This document shows positions 59,217-64,000 of a stretch of 64,000 bases of DNA, in pieces. Source of the stretch: DASYKT01 sp035995185. Its GTDB lineage: Bacteria > Acidobacteriota > Blastocatellia > Pyrinomonadales > Pyrinomonadaceae. Below the pieces are notes generated by a model. It made no database searches. It saw nothing but the letters and a program-made list of their open reading frames with translations, and had not been told where the DNA came from. The stretch is from the NCBI GenBank assembly GCA_035995185.1, contig DASYKT010000045.1:1-64000 (forward strand), in the 5' to 3' direction. Made by a program: the position numbers and the translations under genes. The first letter of the stretch is position 1, and every line of letters begins with the position of its first letter.

Positions 59217-61202
59217 TTAAAAACCCAGCGCTTTGCCTCCCTGATAGGTAATGAACGAGGCTACGTAGGCCAGCACCGTCATATACACGACCATAAAAAT
59301 CGGCCAGCCCCACGAATTTGTTTCCCGCCGCACCACCGCCACGGTAGACATACATTGGCAGGCCAGAACGAAAAACACCATCATCGTCAGCGCCGTCAAG
59401 GGCGACCACGCCGGCGTCACGCCATCGTCTTGTTTCGCGTCGCGGACGGCTTCGATCAGCGAAGGCGAGTCGGCGTCAGAATCCTTATCTACATTGTAAA
59501 GAATGCTCAGCGTCGATACCAGCACTTCGCGCGCGGCAAAAGAAGCGATCAGCGCCACGCCCATCTTCCAATCAAAACCGAGCGGAGCAATGGCCGGCTC
59601 GATCACTCTTCCCAACTGCCCGGCGTAGCTTTCTTTCAGGTCCGGAGCCTGGCTTTGTAATTCTGCAACAGCAGTATTGGGGGCGGTACTCGCTGTTGTA
59701 TCAGCGGTCGTGGCCGCGATGCGCGGAAACGCGGTCAGCGCCCAGAGAATGATCGAGATCGCCAGGATCACCGTGCCCGCGCGTTTTACGAACATCCAGC
59801 CGTTTTGAAACATATTGAGTAAAACGGTGCGGATATTCGGCAGGCGGTAAGACGGCAGTTCCATCACCAGCGGCGGCGGCGGCGATTTCAGGATCGTGCG
59901 TTTGAAAATGAACGCCATGATTATCGCGGCCACGATACCCAGCACGTACATCGAAAGCATTATCAGCGCGCCCACCGAAATAAATCCCAGCAGCATCTGC
60001 CCGGAAAAAAACGCCGCTATCATCAGCGTATAAACCGGCAGCCGCGCCGAACAGCTCATCAGCGGGGCGATCATTATCGTCGCGATGCGGTCTTTGGGGC
60101 TTTCGATGGTGCGCGCCGCCATGATGCCGGGAATGGCGCAGGCAAATGAACTCAGGAGCGGTAAAAATGCCTTGCCATGCAAACCGACGCCGCGCATCAG
60201 GCGGTCGAGTAAAAACGCCGCGCGGGTCATATAGCCCGTGTCTTCTAAAATAGAGAGAAAGAAAAAGAGCAGCAGGATCTGCGGCAGAAAAACAAGAATG
60301 CCGCCGACACCGGCGATCACGCCGTCGGCCAAAAGATCGGTCAAAATTCCCGGCGGCAGAGAGTCTTTTGCGACCTGTGCCAGCGCCCCAAAACCTTTAT
60401 CGAGCAGGTCCATCGGCAGCGCCGCCCAGGAAAAGATCGTTTGAAAAACCAGCAGCAGGATCGCCCCCAGGATCAGCAATCCCCAAAACTTATGGGTCAA
60501 AACACGGTCGATCTTTTCAGAGCGGTTTCTTTCGGCCGTCACTTTTCGTATGACCGACGCCTGCACCACGTCTGAAATAAATTTATAGCGGGCAAAGATC
60601 TTTTTGTTTTCTTCCGCGATGTCTTTTATCTCGGCCAGAGCAGGATCCAGCTTCCCAACGTTCCGGGTATCTCTCACCACTTTTGCTATCTCATCGATAC
60701 CGATCTTTTGCGTGACGGTGACCGCGATGACCGGCGCGCCCAACATTTCAGAAAGCTTTTGGGTATCTATCTCCAGGCTTTCCCTTTCGGTCATGTCCAT
60801 CATCGTCAGGGCGACGACCACGGGAATTCCGTATTCCAACAGCTGCGTGACGAGATAAAGATTTCTCTCGAGGTTGGTGGCATCGACGGCGGCTATGATC
60901 ACATCGGGGCGCGAAAGGCCGTTGATATTTCCGGTCAGCACATCGCGGGCGATCTGTTCATCCAGCGAGGCTGCGTCGAGACTGTAAAGCCCCGGCAGAT
61001 CGATCAGCAGCGCGGCGCTGTCCTTACCGTTGAGCTGCCATTGGCCTTCTTTGCGTTCGACAGTCACGCCCGGATAATTCGCCACCTTTTGCCGCAGCCC
61101 GGTCAGCGCGTTAAAAAGCGTGGTCTTCCCCGCGTTAGGGTTGCCCGCCAGCGCTATCACCAAATTCTTTTTTTCTGCGCCGGTTTGTATAGGGGTTTGC
61201 AT
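59217..61202 (-). CDS. feoB: Ferrous iron transporter FeoB
   Basis: Membrane transporter for ferrous iron with an N-terminal GTPase. The 661-residue product starts at the ATG at 61202; a TTG at 61217 is possible. G1 is AGNPNAGKTTLFNALTG, G3 is DLPGLYSLDA, and the G4 position reads VALTMMDMTE, so Thr replaces the usual Asn of N/TxxD. Then come a GDI-like helical part and the membrane domain with Gate repeats (FLPQILLLFFFLSILEDTGY and MTRAAFLLDRLMRGVGLHGK, AFLPLLSSFACAIPGIMAAR). It lies downstream of feoA with an 81-bp gap and upstream of the small Cys-rich gene. Confidence 0.96.
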   Translation of the reverse strand: MQTPIQTGAEKKNLVIALAGNPNAGKTTLFNALTGLRQKVANYPGVTVERKEGQWQLNGKDSAALLIDLPGLYSLDAASLDEQIARDVLTGNINGLSRPDVIIAAVDATNLERNLYLVTQLLEYGIPVVVALTMMDMTERESLEIDTQKLSEMLGAPVIAVTVTQKIGIDEIAKVVRDTRNVGKLDPALAEIKDIAEENKKIFARYKFISDVVQASVIRKVTAERNRSEKIDRVLTHKFWGLLILGAILLLVFQTIFSWAALPMDLLDKGFGALAQVAKDSLPPGILTDLLADGVIAGVGGILVFLPQILLLFFFLSILEDTGYMTRAAFLLDRLMRGVGLHGKAFLPLLSSFACAIPGIMAARTIESPKDRIATIMIAPLMSCSARLPVYTLMIAAFFSGQMLLGFISVGALIMLSMYVLGIVAAIIMAFIFKRTILKSPPPPLVMELPSYRLPNIRTVLLNMFQNGWMFVKRAGTVILAISIILWALTAFPRIAATTADTTASTAPNTAVAELQSQAPDLKESYAGQLGRVIEPAIAPLGFDWKMGVALIASFAAREVLVSTLSILYNVDKDSDADSPSLIEAVRDAKQDDGVTPAWSPLTALTMMVFFVLACQCMSTVAVVRRETNSWGWPIFMVVYMTVLAYVASFITYQGGKALGF

Positions 61203-61283
61203 ATCCGGAAATAACAAAACTACGCCGGAAGACGTAGTTGCTTAAATTAAAAACTAGATAATTATTTGTATCGCACTAAAATT

Positions 61284-61535
61284 TTATATTGCGTCGCCGA
61301 CCTCGATCATCCGCGCTTCGTTCCGGCGCACCGCCAGGTGATAACCGCGAACCTTGATCTCCATCGGATCGCCGAACGGAGCGGATTTGACCACCCTGAC
61401 CATCTCGCCCGGTACGATCCCCATTTCCATCAGCCGCCGCGTGACCGCATCGGTCCCCGTCACTGACGATACTTTTGCCGTTTGCCCTTTGGCGACGCCG
61501 GCCAGTGTTTTGTCGTTATCTTTGTGTACAGTCAT
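61284..61535 (-). CDS. feoA: FeoA-family protein
   Basis: An 83-residue SH3-like protein (TLAGVAKGQTAKVSSVTG, RRLMEMGIVPGEMVRVVKSA, PMEIKVRGYHLAVRRNEARM), the cytosolic partner of FeoB. It is the first gene of the feoA-feoB-small protein operon. A perfect 7-1-7 Fur-like palindrome lies 40 bp upstream of its start, so the operon is probably repressed by iron. Confidence 0.95.
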   Translation of the reverse strand: MTVHKDNDKTLAGVAKGQTAKVSSVTGTDAVTRRLMEMGIVPGEMVRVVKSAPFGDPMEIKVRGYHLAVRRNEARMIEVGDAI

Positions 61536-61574
61536 TTCTTTTCAGTTCTTATCCCGCTAATAATATACGCTAAT

Positions 61575-61589
61575 TGAAAATAATTTTCA
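61575..61589. promoter_or_regulatory. Fur-like 7-1-7 operator
   Basis: TGAAAATAATTTTCA is a perfect 7-1-7 inverted repeat, in line with Fur boxes (model TGATAATnATTATCA). It lies 40 bp upstream of feoA on the minus strand, within the expected promoter. A related half-site TTTCAATT follows. Confidence 0.75.
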
Positions 61590-61707
61590 ATTTCAATTAG
61601 GCAAATTCGAGGTGCCGTGGCGATTTTGTGAATTTTGCGTAAACTATTGTGTAATTTGAGGCTAACTGTTAATTGTTCACTGTTAATTAGTATTACCCAT
61701 AAAAAAC

Positions 61708-61818
61708 GGGTCAGTACCGGGAACGTAGTGACCGGCTAATGAGACAACTAATCCGTGAGCAGGATAGGAAAGTCTATGCCGAGAAGCCAGTCACTACGTT
61801 CCCGATACCGACTTCATT
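61708..61818. repeat. REP doublet without transposase
   Basis: A near-perfect REP copy at 61708-61738 and an inverted, diverged one at 61785-61818 frame a 45-bp centre, between feoA and the cysteine desulfurase gene. It is the same family as the repeats flanking the RAYT gene. Confidence 0.88.
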
Positions 61819-61891
61819 ACGATCAAACAATTGATAATTATGCGTAAAGATCTCTCAAAGAAAGCAGATAGAATTAATATATAATCAACTT

Positions 61892-63091
61892 ATGTTCAGG
61901 CGGGTCTATCTCGACAACAGCGCAACCACGCCGGTGGATGCCGAAGTGCTGGAAACGATGCTTCCCTTTTTGCGGGACAAATTCGGCAATGCTTCGAGCA
62001 TTCATTTTTTCGGCCAGGAAGCGCGCAGCGCGGTCGATAAGGCGCGCCACGAAGCGGCAAAGATCATAGGCGCCCGTCCGAACGAGATGGTCTTTCTCTC
62101 CGGCGGAACGGAAGCCAACAATCTCGCCATCCGCGGTTTGTGCGAAGCGAACGTTTCGCACGGCAAACATATCGTCACTTCATCGATCGAGCATTCGGCC
62201 GTCAAAAATGTCTGCGAATCGCTCGAAGAAAAAGGATGGGAAGTAACCTGGCTCCCCGTTTATGATAATGGAATTGTCCGCGCCCAGGATGTGAAAGCTT
62301 CTCTGCGGCCGGACACCGTGCTGGTCACAATAATGGCCGCCAATAACGAGATCGGCACGATCCAACCGGTCAAAGAGATCGGGCAATTAATAAAAGAGCA
62401 CCGCGCTAATGGAAACAAGATCTGGTTTCATACCGATGCCGTTCAGGCCGTCGGCAAGATGCCGCTTGACGTGGAAGAGATCGGCTGCGATCTGCTTTCG
62501 ATGTCGGCGCACAAACTTTATGCGCCAAAAGGCGTGGGAGCTTTATACGTCAGGCGCGGCGTGCGGGTGCAAAAACAAAATATCGGCGGCCACCAGGAGC
62601 GCGAACGCCGCGGCGGTACCGAATCGGTCCCTTTGATCGCGGCTTTTGGCAAGGCTCTGGAAATGGCGCGTGCCGGTCTTACCCGACGGACCGAACATTT
62701 GCGCGTTTTACGTGATGAACTCGAAGCGCGCGTCGCCGAAAAGATCCCGGATGTTATTTTTAACGGCGACCGCGAAAACCGCCTCTCTAATATTTCAAAT
62801 ATTTCGTTTCGTTTTATCGAAGGCGAAGGGCTGCTGATAAATCTCGACCTGCAAGGCATCGCGGTCTCGACCGGTTCGGCCTGCTCCTCGGGCTCGCTCG
62901 AGCCTTCGCCGGTGATTCGCGCGCTGGGGCGAAATGACGAACTCGCCCGCGGTGCTATCCGCTTTAGTTTTGGAAAAGATAATACGCTCGAGGATGTAGA
63001 CTATTTGATGGAAGTGCTGCCAAAAGCGGTGGAAAGCCTGAGAAAACTTTCGCCTTTATATCAGCGGCAGGTGGCGGAAGCCCAGGCATGA
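61892..63091 (+). CDS. Cysteine desulfurase, NifS/IscS family
   Basis: PLP enzyme that takes sulfur from cysteine for Fe-S clusters and tRNA thiolation. The 399-residue protein has YLDNSATTPVD (about 6-16), FLSGGTEANNLAI, the PLP His in SSIEHSAV, HTDAVQAVGK, the PLP lysine in SAHKLYAPKGVG, the RGGTESV loop, and the catalytic Cys in STGSACSSGSLEPS (about 333). Short linker and SACSSGSLEPS match the NifS/IscS (group I) enzymes. It is monocistronic, between the feo operon and a partial unknown gene. Choice between NifS and IscS cannot be made without scaffold genes. Confidence 0.95.
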   Translation: MFRRVYLDNSATTPVDAEVLETMLPFLRDKFGNASSIHFFGQEARSAVDKARHEAAKIIGARPNEMVFLSGGTEANNLAIRGLCEANVSHGKHIVTSSIEHSAVKNVCESLEEKGWEVTWLPVYDNGIVRAQDVKASLRPDTVLVTIMAANNEIGTIQPVKEIGQLIKEHRANGNKIWFHTDAVQAVGKMPLDVEEIGCDLLSMSAHKLYAPKGVGALYVRRGVRVQKQNIGGHQERERRGGTESVPLIAAFGKALEMARAGLTRRTEHLRVLRDELEARVAEKIPDVIFNGDRENRLSNISNISFRFIEGEGLLINLDLQGIAVSTGSACSSGSLEPSPVIRALGRNDELARGAIRFSFGKDNTLEDVDYLMEVLPKAVESLRKLSPLYQRQVAEAQA

Positions 63092-63106
63092 TCTGGTTTT
63101 AGATTT

Positions 63107-63178
63107 ATTCGTGTGATTAGTGTAATTCGTGGCTAAATTTTTCTACTTTTAGCTACGAATTACACTAATCACACGAAT
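63107..63178. terminator. Long hairpin at convergent gene ends (ATTCGTGTG family)
   Basis: Arms of 31 bp (63107-63137 and 63148-63178) match with one mismatch around a 10-nt T-rich loop. It lies between convergent genes, so it could stop transcription from both. It belongs to the family at 11191-11262, 30961-31034 and 37645-37714. Confidence 0.75.
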
Positions 63179-63179
63179 A

Positions 63180-64000
63180 CTAAGCAGTTATTATCACTGC
63201 CTTCGTTCCCGTCAGCTCCGAAAAATCCTTGGTAAATATTGTCTCGACGCGACGCACGCGGCCGATCGCATCGACCACGTCCTGCGTGCTGATCAGATTG
63301 TCTTCGACGTGCGCGATCGCCCACGCGGGCAAATGCGACGCTGCGTGAAGCATGTCTTCGATCATATGCAGGTATTGCGATTTTGTCTGGGTGTGCGTTC
63401 CCAGCCTGCCGGCGAATTGCCGGTCGGTCTCGTCCCAAAATTCACCGCCGCCGTTTAACCATTCTTCCCGCCACGCCGACAAGCCATAGCTGGCTTTCAC
63501 ATTCAGGTTGTGCATTCGCGGTAATCTCAAAAACATCAGCTCCGAGCGGTTTTCCGCCAGAAATTCGTTGGCCGGTTTATTGGTGCATGAGTTGCTTTGA
63601 CTGTTATCAAAAGGCTCCGATGAATCCGACCAGATCCGCCGGAAAACATTCGAAAGCGGTTCGCGCAGTTCGCGCGTAGTTTCATCAAAAGAAAGCGCGT
63701 GGTCGCCCACCGCCATCCCGATGTTAAGCGCGAGGGCGTGCGCCAGCGGCGAATCTATCTGGTTGATATTGCGGCGCAGATTATCGAACCACCAGGCGTC
63801 GGTTTCGCCGAACCAGCTCTTGAGCGCGGGATTCGCCAGTTTATAACTCGGAACATAAACATTGTTAAGGACCAGCTCGAGCTGTTCTTCGGTAAGTTTT
63901 TCGTTATTGTTTTGAACGGAAGCGATCGCTTTGGTCCACGACCACTGCATCAGATCGTTGGCCGAAACACGCACGTTCCAGCGCTTTAAATAAACACCGA
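63180..64000 (-). CDS. Unknown protein, 5' end cut by the window
   Basis: At least 273 residues are seen. The frame has no stop before the window end and reads GVYLKRWNVRVSANDLMQWS at its start, so the true N-terminus lies outside. A GTG at 63974 is only an internal candidate. The protein is rich in Trp, His and Asn (ALKSWFGETDAWWFDNLRRN, PLAHALALNIGMAVGDHALS). It has scattered Cys-free helical segments (LHMIEDMLHAASHLPAWAIA). I do not recognise a family. It is convergent with the cysteine desulfurase gene. Confidence 0.6.
   Translation of the reverse strand, partial: GVYLKRWNVRVSANDLMQWSWTKAIASVQNNNEKLTEEQLELVLNNVYVPSYKLANPALKSWFGETDAWWFDNLRRNINQIDSPLAHALALNIGMAVGDHALSFDETTRELREPLSNVFRRIWSDSSEPFDNSQSNSCTNKPANEFLAENRSELMFLRLPRMHNLNVKASYGLSAWREEWLNGGGEFWDETDRQFAGRLGTHTQTKSQYLHMIEDMLHAASHLPAWAIAHVEDNLISTQDVVDAIGRVRRVETIFTKDFSELTGTKAVIITA

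Overview
The window looks like a chromosomal segment of a Gram-negative bacterium, most probably an acidobacterium of the Blastocatellia/Pyrinomonadales type. This is an inference from gene content: a TIGR02999-type ECF sigma factor, a serine/threonine kinase fused to TPR modules, Asn/Ala-rich lipoproteins, paired M16 peptidases, a PilT-like ATPase, UbiD- and FeoB-type genes and many small palindromic repeats. No rRNA or other decisive marker is present.

Layout. Positions 1-7,800 hold an HtrA/DegP lipoprotein protease, a NuiA-like protein, a polyamine operon on the minus strand (arginine decarboxylase, deoxyhypusine-synthase-like enzyme, agmatinase), a tRNA-Pro and a small secreted protein. 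Positions 7,900-11,300 hold a MerR-type regulator and an AT-richer accessory patch: a coiled-coil membrane protein, a 45-residue protein and a P63C-domain protein with three copies of a candidate operator upstream. Positions 11,300-23,200 are core-like: thiL, a metallophosphoesterase with a UbiD-family decarboxylase, a secreted beta-propeller protein, a first M16 peptidase pair, and a compact operon with an RlmD/RumA-type methyltransferase, a GNAT enzyme and small unknown proteins. Positions 23,650-31,000 hold an acyl-CoA mutase subunit, a PilT-like ATPase with a doubled N-domain, a REP-associated (RAYT/Y1) transposase between inverted REPs, and a second M16 pair. Positions 31,100-47,100 hold two secreted alpha/beta-hydrolase-like paralogues that both lack the catalytic serine, a 1,362-residue kinase with an internal duplication, a GNAT protein, an alcohol dehydrogenase, a VOC-like protein, an ECF sigma factor and an RRM protein.

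Positions 47,397-58,856 are an integrated element of about 11.5 kb in tRNA-Lys(TTT). It is bounded by a perfect 53-bp direct repeat that covers the tRNA from its anticodon loop to its 3' end. The intact tRNA is at 58,812-58,887 and the displaced 3' part is at 47,405-47,449. Inside are a zinc-finger protein, an excisionase-type HTH, a P4/D5-type primase-helicase that runs into a truncated tyrosine integrase at a deletion junction near 49,990, and a cargo module: an FG-GAP membrane protein, a 1,743-residue RHS/YD-repeat protein with a unique tip, and a small exported protein that could be its immunity partner. The element looks immobile but still carries an apparently intact polymorphic-toxin-like cargo.

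Positions 59,000-64,000 hold a feoA-feoB-small Cys-rich protein iron-uptake operon with a perfect 7-1-7 Fur-like palindrome, a NifS/IscS-type cysteine desulfurase and a partial unknown gene cut by the window edge.

Several dispersed repeat families (REP doublets matching those beside the transposase, a MITE with 24-bp terminal inverted repeats, long hairpins at convergent gene ends, heptamer tracts) fill most gaps between genes. The genome is clearly permissive to small palindromic mobile sequences.
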